The notes beneath the pieces are model-generated. The model searched no databases. It worked only from the letters and a program-made list of their open reading frames with translations, and had not been told where the DNA came from. This document shows positions 32,600 through 42,000 of a stretch of 64,000 bases of DNA, piece by piece (the first letter of the stretch is position 1; the number at the start of each line of letters is the position of its first letter). The stretch spans positions 4,041,157 through 4,105,156 of the forward strand of contig NC_054391.1 in NCBI RefSeq assembly GCF_001625195.1, read 5' to 3'. The DNA is from Drechmeria coniospora. Taxonomy: Eukaryota > Ascomycota > Sordariomycetes > Hypocreales > Ophiocordycipitaceae. The position numbers and the translations under genes are program-made.

Positions 32600-34600
32600 A
32601 TGGCGAGCCTGCCCCCACTCGCACGCTTCCCGGAAGCCTCATTGCGGTTGCGTATGAGCTCTGAGGAATTGAATGAACTGATGCAAGCTTGGGAGACACT
32701 GTGCCAGGCATACTGCAAGCTTTCAGATGACAGGTTGACAAAGGCGGCCACGATCGACGATTCGATAGCCTCATTTGTATCGTCCTATGTCGCCGAGTGT
32801 GCCTCCAACTCAACACTTGGCTCGGCAGAGCTCCTAAAGTCAGCATTTCACCTTTCCTCACGTCTCCTCACGCTGTTGCAACCGCCTCAGCTCTTGGAAT
32901 ACCAATTCCTGTCCGGATTTGCCAAGTTGTACGCCAGAAAACGCACGGCACCGCTCCTCTCCAAAGCATTTGCATCTCACCCCGCGCCGCTCGACTCCTC
33001 ACTATCATCCCTCAAGAAACTCCTCATCCCCCAACTCGAATCAGGAATCAACGGTGATTTGAAGCTCGTCGAATCGCACTTGAGCGCTCTGAATCCCCTT
33101 CTGCACGCTTCTCCGGATGCATGCACTTTTTTCCTCGCAGGGTCCGACTTCTTCGATGGACTCGTCTCTTGCTTTCGTGTTATGAATCCGCCCTTGCGCA
33201 AGGTCATTGTGACAACCACCTACCTATGCCTCGTGGGCTTGACGGATCTGGAGCCGCCGAAATGGACGATGCTGAATGACCAGCTCTTTATGCTCAAGAC
33301 TGCGGCAGATGCCCACAAAGCGGGACCACTGAACGTCAACGACTCGCTTGTTGCAGAGCTGGTGACGGCCACTCCGATGCTCAGAGTCTTGCTTCGAAGA
33401 GCCGAGAATGCAGGAGCTGCGACGGATTCACTCAAGAAGAGGATCAGGGACTTGGAACCGTTCAGGAAGGGGGCCATGGTCCGGCCGAAGCGTCCGACCA
33501 AGAGACGACAGCAGGACAAGGGCAAAGGAAAAGCTGCGCAGGACACGCATGCCGAAATTCATGTGCATCGCATGAGCCAAATTACGCAGGTGCAAGACTT
33601 GTTTCCGGATCTGGGCGCTGGATTTGTGTCGAAATGCTTGGCCGAATACTCTGACGATGTCGAACAAGTCGTCGCCGCCATCCTGGCCGAGTCGCTACCC
33701 TCCCGCCTTACGCTGCTGGACCGAAACGAGCCATTGTACGGGTTTCTCTATTTCATACCATCTGGCGCTCCGCTGACAGGCTGCAGGTCAACTCATGAAG
33801 CGCCAACTCATCCATCCATGGCCCCCCGCTCCACGCCACCCCTACCTCCTACGCGGAAAAACTTGTACGACGACGACGAGTTCGATCGGTTGACTGCTGA
33901 TGCTTCCAAGATATCGTTTGGCAAGAAACCAGCAAAGACGGCAGATGAGATTCTCAAGGACGGGTCGACGGAACCGAACAAAGCAGCCATTCTGTCTGCA
34001 CTTGCCTCGTTCGACTCCGATGATGACGAACGAGATGACACATACGACGCCACTGATGTTGGAGGCACCATGGACTCGGCCAATCAGGAGGCGGATGCTG
34101 TGAACGACAGTAATGAGGAGATTCTCTTCCGGGCCTACATGATGGATGAGAAGCTGTTTGCGAGAGACGCTGCCACTCGAAGGGGAGTTTCACGAACAAA
34201 GCTGAGGCAGGAAACAGGAATGACAGACGAGGCCATCGAAGGATGGGCCCTCATGCTGTCGAGAAATCCACTGCAGCGGACAAGGTTGGATTCCAAGTAC
34301 GCCTTTGGTGGACAGCAAGCCCAGCTTGAACGGACTGCCTGGAGGGACAGCCCCGCTGGCTCGGGAACAGAGGAAAGCGATTTCGACGCCAACGGCGGTA
34401 GGGGTGGTCGAGGCGGTCGAGGCGGTCGAAGTGGCCGTGCTCGTGCTCGCGGACGCGGAGGAAACGTAGCAGGACCTACCGGGGACAAGGAGACGGAGTC
34501 GGCACGGAGGAACAAGGAGGCTCACAAGGGGTCACGAGCAAACCACAACCGGCGGGATGCCCGGGCCAAAAAGATGTCTCGAGGGGGATTCGCCGGCTGA
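32600..34600 (+). CDS. CUE-domain protein, Cue3/ASCC2-like
   Basis: Probable homologue of yeast Cue3/Rqt3 and animal ASCC2, the ubiquitin-binding subunit of the RQT/ASCC complex that splits collided ribosomes. Exons 32600-33735 and 33787-34600 give 649 residues. The 51-nt intron 33736-33786 (GTACGG donor, GCTGAC branch, TGCAG acceptor) has no in-frame stop. The N-terminus MASLPPLARFPEAS and the long helical domain (EELNELMQAWETL, QLLEYQFLSGFAKLY, NPPLRKVIVTTTYLCLVGL) fit the family. The CUE domain is at about 325-367 (TQVQDLFPDLGAGFVSKCL, with the MFP/LL-type surface as LFP...LAE). The C-terminus carries NLYDDDEFDRL and an RGG-like arginine/glycine tail. The first in-frame ATG was chosen. The stop is 3 bp from the stop of the opposite-strand gene. 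Confidence 0.87.
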   Translation: MASLPPLARFPEASLRLRMSSEELNELMQAWETLCQAYCKLSDDRLTKAATIDDSIASFVSSYVAECASNSTLGSAELLKSAFHLSSRLLTLLQPPQLLEYQFLSGFAKLYARKRTAPLLSKAFASHPAPLDSSLSSLKKLLIPQLESGINGDLKLVESHLSALNPLLHASPDACTFFLAGSDFFDGLVSCFRVMNPPLRKVIVTTTYLCLVGLTDLEPPKWTMLNDQLFMLKTAADAHKAGPLNVNDSLVAELVTATPMLRVLLRRAENAGAATDSLKKRIRDLEPFRKGAMVRPKRPTKRRQQDKGKGKAAQDTHAEIHVHRMSQITQVQDLFPDLGAGFVSKCLAEYSDDVEQVVAAILAESLPSRLTLLDRNEPLYGFLYFIPSGAPLTGCRSTHEAPTHPSMAPRSTPPLPPTRKNLYDDDEFDRLTADASKISFGKKPAKTADEILKDGSTEPNKAAILSALASFDSDDDERDDTYDATDVGGTMDSANQEADAVNDSNEEILFRAYMMDEKLFARDAATRRGVSRTKLRQETGMTDEAIEGWALMLSRNPLQRTRLDSKYAFGGQQAQLERTAWRDSPAGSGTEESDFDANGGRGGRGGRGGRSGRARARGRGGNVAGPTGDKETESARRNKEAHKGSRANHNRRDARAKKMSRGGFAG

Positions 34601-34603
34601 TGG

Positions 34604-37471
34604 TTACCATTCCGTCCTTTTTCTTTTCGAAGATTCCCCGTTGCCTTCAGTATCGACGGCTTCCTGGAACAGCAATGGCCTCTTTCTCGAAACGGCAGGC
34701 TCGCAGCAGCTTATGCGCGAGTCAATCGAGTCATCGAGCTCCAACGTCTGCGAGTACAGGCTCTTGATGTCCCCGGCGCCGATCACGGGCGTGCCCGGAC
34801 TGATCCTGCTGTCTGCCGGAGACCAAACCCCAACGCCCCTGAACGAGGAGCCGATTTCTTCGATGCCAGTGTGGCGGTGGTAGTCTCGCGGCGTAGCTAG
34901 CTCCGATACGGCCTCGACAGAAATCAGATCTTGGTCCCCATCCCCGGCGCCGATCATCATCATGCTTTGGAAGGACACCCGTGAGCTCCGGCGGGTATCC
35001 AGATAGATCTTCGCGTCGTAACACTGCCGGCAGGATGGGTACACGGGGTACCGGTCCGCCTCGTCGCAGTGCTGCGGGAGTTGCGGTCGGCCATCGGTTC
35101 CGCACTTTTCCTGCACATCGTCCAGGATGTCCGTTATCGGCGCGAACCAGGTGAAGCGAGGACCGGGGCCGGCGTACTTGTTGCGTCCCCAGAGCTGGCC
35201 CATGAGACAGTGCGTCTCGGCGTCGACGATGGCACCCCCGCTATCTCCCTCGACGCCGATGCCTCCTCGGATCCAGTCGTCTTCGTTGCCTCCCGGCGGC
35301 TCCTCGACGAACCACTCACGCGTCGGCTTGCCGGTGCCGTTGGAGGCGGCGCTTACATAGGCCGGGACCTCGCAAACCAGGCCACGCTGGTAGCCTGAGG
35401 TTCTCCCGCTGGAAACCACGGCGGCCCCGGGCACGACGCCGCCGGGGGTACCCCTCGTGGACACGGACCGCACAAGAGGCTCTTGAAGGGGGGCCTGCGT
35501 CTCGGACGGGAATCGACGCAGCATGTTGGCCCCGCGAGAGGCCTGGCTGGCGCCTATCAAGACCCAGTCCATGGTGACGAGCGGCTTGTCCAGGAGATTC
35601 TCATCCCAGTAAGCATCATGCGACACGCGGGTCGTCCTCAGGTTGAGACCCGACGTTGCTCGAACGTGTCCGATGGTAAAGTCGCTGGCGCTGTCGAGCA
35701 CGTCGTGACCTTCCTGGATGCAGTGAGCGCGATCTTGCGGCGACGGGTGTTCGATGGCAACCTCGGACATGGACTGGTATGCTTCGAGGAAGGGGTGGAA
35801 GTTTGCGAGCCAGTAGCTTCCGCCGTCGACAGTCAGACTGGGGCCGAGTGTCGCCGTCGCCTCCTCGATGTCGCCGTTGCCCCTGATGCCAATGCTGTCT
35901 CCCATGCTGGGATGCCGGAAGTGATACGGATTTCTCGCATGACAGATGTCATCGAGATGTCCGCCGCCCAATCCTTTGGCCCAGCAGCGGGAGCGGGAGC
36001 GTACCACTTCCCCGACGGAGAAGACAAAGGACACACTCCACCTGAACTTTTCCGGCAGCAAGTCCCCGACGTGGCCAGCTATGATGATCTTGCGGGCCCG
36101 AGAAATCTTGGTGGAGGTCATTATGCAGAGCCGTCGCGCCTGCGACGTCCGTCCCCGAGCGACGTTGATGACGTGCTTCGGGCTTGTCCATTTGGGAAGA
36201 AACTCGGCCAGAAAGGGGAGGACGGCATGCTCGAAGATGAGGGGGAAAGAAGCGGTGTCGATGAGCTTCGAGGCACGCGCGCGGATGAGATCGGTCGGGG
36301 AGTCGGCGTTTCGAGGCGTACCCGCCGAATTCTTCTTCGCCTTTTTCTCGACGACCGTCCGAAGTTGATCATGGCATTTTCGCTTCGCGATGGCGACGGC
36401 GAGCATTTCGTTGATCGCTCCGTCCTCGTTGCACCCGTCCAACTCCTTTCCAGACGATCTGTTCAACTGTGCAGACAGGGAATTTCTCACCACTTCGACG
36501 GCGGTCGGCGCCTCGAGCTGCCACTCCTTGACGCCGTGGTTGCCCATTTCCGGATGTGCGACAACAACGTGGGCACTTACGGTCCGGACATCTTCGAAAG
36601 AGGCTTCGGTGCAGCCGGGGACGGGGCAGATGAACAGATGCTCGGATTTGACGTGCCAAACGAGACCCGCGCGACACGCAAAGCTCAGCCGCTGACAGCC
36701 CGCCCAGTTGCAAGAATGGGTGTGGACTGCCCGAACGTGTGCTTTCAGGTGACCTTCGGACGGAAACGATCCAGGGTGACATTGCGGACCGAGACAGACG
36801 AGCGATGCTCGAGCGGTCCTGTCATTGACACTGTTAGGGGTGGCATACCGCCACAGATCTTGGATGGAGGCGGCAAAGGTATCGTTCACGTCATGGGACG
36901 AATCTCCGGATGAGCATGCGTCGACGGTGGACACATTCAAGGCGGGGACGGCCCTCGAACGCTGAGGATGCAGCCGGTCGTGATGGACTTTGTGGTCCAG
37001 CGAGGCCGACTCGCCCTCCCAGCAGAACGGCTGATCAGCAGCCCACATGGACATCTGATCATGCCAGAACGCATTTCCACTCGCTTGGTTCTGCTTGGCG
37101 GGGTGCTGCAAGTCGTAACAAAGCATGCAGAGCTGAGCTGTTGGCGGCCCGTTGACCGGGCTTCCATGGCCGCAGTCATCGAGGAGGGGGAATACGGAGG
37201 CGGGCGATGTCCCCGCCGAGGCACCGTACGTCCACGCCGGCGAGACGGGAGTGGTGCTGGTCTGGTACGGCGAGCCGATGGGAGGCTTGAGGCCCTCGTC
37301 GGCGAAGAGTGTTCCTTGCGACGATATGGTGGAGCGGCGGCTGCGGTTGGGCGAAGCGGATATGGACCGGTAGCCGCTACCTGGCGCCGGCGACGCCCTC
37401 GGGGAGGGGGTCGGAGACGGCGTCGGGCCCACGACGTGGACTTGAGGGGGGCGAAGCAGATCCCGGGACAT
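34604..37471 (-). CDS. C2H2 zinc-finger protein fused to a trypsin-like serine protease domain
   Basis: Single-exon gene of 955 residues; I recognise the domains but not a named family. The N-terminal 100 residues are Ser/Pro-rich and probably disordered. Three C2H2-like fingers lie at about 230-312 (CLGPQCHPGSF...HLKAHVRAVH; CNWAGC...LVWHVKSEH; CPVPGCTEASF...VSAHVVVAH). A basic helix with RARASKLIDTASFPLIFEHAV follows. The C-terminal half looks like a chymotrypsin-fold domain: candidate catalytic His in YWLANFHPF (about 557), Asp in TMDWVLIG (about 635), and Ser in EGDSGGAIVD (about 745). There is no signal peptide, so it should be intracellular, possibly nuclear (KRKRTEW end). The start at 37469-37471 opens the composition-consistent frame. 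Convergent with the CUE gene, stops 3 bp apart. Function unknown; the protease reading is inference from motifs. Confidence 0.8.
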   Translation of the reverse strand: MSRDLLRPPQVHVVGPTPSPTPSPRASPAPGSGYRSISASPNRSRRSTISSQGTLFADEGLKPPIGSPYQTSTTPVSPAWTYGASAGTSPASVFPLLDDCGHGSPVNGPPTAQLCMLCYDLQHPAKQNQASGNAFWHDQMSMWAADQPFCWEGESASLDHKVHHDRLHPQRSRAVPALNVSTVDACSSGDSSHDVNDTFAASIQDLWRYATPNSVNDRTARASLVCLGPQCHPGSFPSEGHLKAHVRAVHTHSCNWAGCQRLSFACRAGLVWHVKSEHLFICPVPGCTEASFEDVRTVSAHVVVAHPEMGNHGVKEWQLEAPTAVEVVRNSLSAQLNRSSGKELDGCNEDGAINEMLAVAIAKRKCHDQLRTVVEKKAKKNSAGTPRNADSPTDLIRARASKLIDTASFPLIFEHAVLPFLAEFLPKWTSPKHVINVARGRTSQARRLCIMTSTKISRARKIIIAGHVGDLLPEKFRWSVSFVFSVGEVVRSRSRCWAKGLGGGHLDDICHARNPYHFRHPSMGDSIGIRGNGDIEEATATLGPSLTVDGGSYWLANFHPFLEAYQSMSEVAIEHPSPQDRAHCIQEGHDVLDSASDFTIGHVRATSGLNLRTTRVSHDAYWDENLLDKPLVTMDWVLIGASQASRGANMLRRFPSETQAPLQEPLVRSVSTRGTPGGVVPGAAVVSSGRTSGYQRGLVCEVPAYVSAASNGTGKPTREWFVEEPPGGNEDDWIRGGIGVEGDSGGAIVDAETHCLMGQLWGRNKYAGPGPRFTWFAPITDILDDVQEKCGTDGRPQLPQHCDEADRYPVYPSCRQCYDAKIYLDTRRSSRVSFQSMMMIGAGDGDQDLISVEAVSELATPRDYHRHTGIEEIGSSFRGVGVWSPADSRISPGTPVIGAGDIKSLYSQTLELDDSIDSRISCCEPAVSRKRPLLFQEAVDTEGNGESSKRKRTEW

Positions 37472-39016
37472 GGTGATGACGACTTGGTGAGTGGGAAACG
37501 GACGATGTGGGATGGTTGTTGCGAGGCTTGGGCGGAGGATACGAGTTACGATGTTGCAAAGTAAAGGCTGGGATGAACAACGACGTTGAGGGGGTTCGAC
37601 TCGACACTGCCAGGAAAGCAACAACGGAAGCGCCAGGAAGAGACGACGCAAGTGAGAGGATTGCACACACAAGTACAAGAGAGCGCAACTATTTGCCACT
37701 GCTTGCCAGCTGAATCAAGGGCCTGGCTGGTTGCCTCACACTTCAACGAATGCGAACCGCTTCAGCCGTCAATCAGCCCCGAAAGCATGCCAAATGGCCA
37801 ACGGATGGTGGTGGTGCAGCGCAGACCTGGCAATATCGAGGTATACGGATCGACTTCCATTGCAGACAATGGCGGCGGAACTCAGCTACAGGAGTCCTCG
37901 ACACCGAGGGGAAAGGTGCCTGAACGAAAAGGGGGGCGAGCTCCTGTGGCCTCGTCCGTCATGATGGACGCTCGATACGCCCAGCTTCTAATCACTGTTG
38001 ACTTCCATGCAACGAACTGGAACCTGTCCGTCGATGGTAGAAAGCAGCACATGGACAAAACGAAACCAGGGCGACCCTCTAGAGAAGTTGGCTCGTCCTC
38101 GGATGCGGTGGATGACGCTGGGCCGTGATGGGGGCTGAAGCGCGGTCAGCAAGCAACAGGAGCTCCACGTCAGCCCGCTTCACCTATGACGCCTTTGTAC
38201 GCCTTACGCCTTTGTGCTCGACAACTCCTCAAAGTCCCCATGCAACAGACCGTGCTGGAGAGGAAGATTGAGGGGTTTCGCAGCTGTCAGCTGGGATTCG
38301 ACGTTGTTCGAACCCTCGATGTGGTGCATGCATGCATATCCACATGCACAAACGAGCCCTGATAAATATGGACCACCCCTGTGCCTTCATGTTCGCAGGA
38401 GAGCGCATATTGCAAAGTATCCCTCGCCGCATCACCGAGGAGAAAATGGCCATCTCGCGTCTTCATCGAGGTCCTGCCCAGGTCGAACGAACCAGATGAA
38501 TCTCCGTACCGGTTGCAGGCTCGCGGGAATAAGGACGAACTGCTCCCTCGACCATGAGTAGGATTTCTCAGCAGACAGCCGGCCGCCCGTCCATGTCAGC
38601 TTGGAGTCGTGGCGTCGTGTTGCTCAAGGGGGGGGGGAGGGGGGGGCATCAGCCCGGCCCCCTGGTTGGTTCGTGACATCCGACGGCCAGCATCTGCACA
38701 GTTATTGCTTCTCATAGCCTGGCCTGTGGCTTTTGTTCCCGGTGCAGCCCATGCCGCTGTACTGTGCTATGAAAGTACCTACCAGGGCTGTGGGCAGCGT
38801 GCTGGCTGGTTTACACATTCGATGCACACCCGAGCCGACTTGGCGTTGACACCGAGCAACAGGCGGAGATGCAATGTCATGTATTTCAGGCTGGCCTACC
38901 AATATGCAGATTATTCAAAAACACCAGATGTGAGCAGCAGTCCAGGCCAGAAACCGCCGACCCCTGCCCATCACCCCTCTCCTTTCCCCTCCCCCCCCTT
39001 CTCCCCATGCTCCCCG
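37472..39016. other. 1.5 kb spacer upstream of the zinc-finger/protease gene
   Basis: Holds the promoter of that gene and the 3' region of pol2. A frame of 180 codons at 37586-38128 has no family likeness and is treated as chance. A G-rich run lies near 38630-38645. No RNA gene seen. Confidence 0.5.
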
Positions 39017-42000
39017 TCAGATCTCTGCGTACATTCCCTCCACGACATCCCCGAGCATGCGAAGCTGGTAGAAGCTGGCCACCCGTCTCATTACCGCTAG
39101 CTTCCTCGTCACCTCGTCCCGCGATACGAGCTCCCTCCACTCCCCGCTGCAGGTGCAGTGCTCCATCAAATCGTTGACGCGCAGCGCGCCGCACTTGGCG
39201 CATGCGACGTCCTGCGTCGTCCACTCGACCACCCACGACTGCACCGTGCTCACCAGCCGCTCCTCCATCGCGATCCGGTCGAACTCGGCGTGGCAGAAGC
39301 TGCACTGCCACGGTTGCCGCTGACCATCCTCGTCGCCCTTGCCGCCCGCCCGTAGCAGTTCCTCGTCGCGGCAGAAGTCGAGGTCGCGTGCCATGGTGCA
39401 GCTGTCGCACGACACCTGCGCCAGCCGCAGGCTCTCCGACGGGTTCGTGAAGGTACCGTCCTTGGAGAACTCGCGGACGTCGAAGAGCGCGAGCAGCTCT
39501 TTCCGCACCAGCCGCGCTTCGAGGTTGATGTTCTTGTCGAGGGACAGCACCTGCATGAGGCACTTGACGAGCTCGAGCACGGCGCCGCCCCGGTGCTTCA
39601 GGTGAGAACCCGGCAGGACCGGGAAGGTGTAGTCTCCGGCGAGCTCGGCATGGAGGAGCTCGCGCTTCTGCTGGCTGATGAGTGCCGCTATCGCTTTCCT
39701 CAGCGGCTTCTCGAACGCCTTTCCGAGAATTACTTCCCCCCCTTTGCCCTCCTCGTCGCGGCTCGGCAGTTGCGTGAGCCTCTGGGTCCCGTCCACGTCG
39801 TTGCCTGCGTCCGGCCGCTTGAGGGTGTGCATGAGCCGGATGAACTCGATGACCCATTCCTGAAAGGGAGGCTGTAACCGGGCGGGCAAAAAAGTGGCCA
39901 TCTGCCAGTTCATGACCGTCTCGAGATTCTGCTGCTCGGCTTCCACCACCTCCTGGCACGCCTTGCCGCCGTAGTTGAACTCGTCGTACCAGACGAGGTA
40001 GTCCCAGTACTCCTTGATCTCGAGGTCAATGAAGTGAAAGAGCGGCTTGCTCTTGATCGACTTGATGACGTACTGGCTGTAGGCGAACGCGTTGCCCACC
40101 TCGGCCTTGGTCGTTTGCAGGATGAGCCGGTTGGCGTTGGCGAAGACGACCTGGGAGCCGACCCGTCGAAAGTCTCCCATGAGCTGCTGGAAGGCTTTGC
40201 GGGACATCATCTGGACGTAGTAGTGCAGCGCGCGGTCGTACATGAACGAGTCCGGGTTCTCCACCCACCGGACGAGGTGCTGCACCAGTATGTCGGCCAT
40301 GGTGCTGCCCTTGCACGCCTCGGCCCACCAAGCCTTGACCATCTCGCGCAGGACAAGGACGCCGGCGTTGGCAAAGGCGTTCTCCGACGCGAGCGTGTCG
40401 GAGCCGTCGGCAGTGGGATTGAACGACACCGAATCGGCGCCTTCGAGCTCGTTGATGAGCGACGACGTCAGGATCGTGTTGATGCTCAGGTTCCGCACCT
40501 CAAGGTCGATGCAGACGGATGAGAAGGTGCCCGGGTTGTTGACGCTCGGCATCTTGACCGTATCGAGCGGCCCCAGCACGTCATCCCTCTCATATCCCGC
40601 ATGGTCAGGACGCGGGCCGGCCGACCACCACAGCACGACGTCGTTGGCTTGCAGCCGTCGGGCGTAGGCGATGTCGATGAGGAACCGAGGGTCGTCCCGC
40701 TCGAGGTTGCACAGAGGGACGTCGCCGTACCGAGCCAGCGCCGTGAGATGCAGTACCCACGAGCCCAGCCCGAGGTAGTGTCCGACAAGCCGACGGGCCA
40801 CGACGGACTGCCAGCCTAGAGGGGGCAGCGAGCTGTCGGCGGCGTCGTACTTGAGCGGCAGGATGGGAAACTCGCCGAGGATGGGCACGTCGTAGACCAG
40901 GAGGTTCCGTTGCGACGACTGAATCACCATCATCTGCGGCCTCGTCTCATCCTTGCGCATCCTCCGGACGACGTCGCCAATCTCGAGATGCGCCTTGCGT
41001 CGCGTCGTCACTTGCGTGATCTTAAAGCTGACCTTTTCTTGGTACCGGAAGCAGTCCTGCCAGTTCGTGCCCGCCGCCTCCTCCACCCGCTTCGACAGCA
41101 TCTCGGCGTACAGCCTCGTGATGTTGGGCAGGTCCTGGCCGGAGTCTCTGCTCCGCTGTAGGATGACGACGTGGGCTCGGTCGCTCGTCGTCGAGAAGAT
41201 GCCAAAGATCTGCCGCTCTCCGGCCGTGATGTGCGATATGTAAATGTAGGCCAGAGGAGACGACTCGAGGTACGTCCGCGTCTTCGTCGGCCGCTTGAGC
41301 CCGCTCAGATCAAAACCGGCTTCCAGCCCCTTGCCGAGAACGCCTTGCTGCTGCTCGTCGATGGTGCAGAGGTTGCCGAGCTGCAGAACGGCGCGGACGT
41401 TGAGCGGCACCTGCTTTTCGTATACGCCCTCGACACTGGCATGGTTAAACAGGAGGGAGAACTTGTCTGCTTCATGGAAGTAAACGTCCTCCGGCACCGT
41501 GAGCTTGAAGAGATGGCTGGACGGATGCCCGTTGGGAAGCGTGTAGTTGACCTGCTCCACCTCGCAGCCGTCAATGTCGACGTCGGGGAGCTCGTCGCTC
41601 TTGAGGTTGAGAAAGACTTGCCGCGGAACCTTGATCTTGATGGCGTGGATCTTGCTGTCGATCAGAATATGCGCCGTCACAACCCCCGGGCTGTCCGTCG
41701 ACTTCAGATGGAGTAGCTGCCAGGTGTTCATGAAGGTGAGGTGAGCCTGCTTTCGGAAGGTCTGCTCGATGTTGCTGTTCCCGCCCGTGACGCCCTTTCG
41801 CTCGCCGAACAACTGCCTCCTGCGCAGGCGCGCCTGCTTCTGCAACTTCCACTTCGTCTTCTGGTACTGCAGAAAGGCGACGTAGTCCTTGGACGCGTTG
41901 GGCACCTCCGCTGGCAAGGCCGCCATCGGGTCCGTATCCTCATCCGGCTCCGGGGACTTGCGCTTCTGCGCCATTGACTGCTGCGTCGATGCGATCGCCG

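Noticed and set aside
37586..38128. 180-codon frame upstream of the zinc-finger/protease gene
   Set aside because: Begins in the presumed leader of the opposite gene and has no family likeness or intron support.
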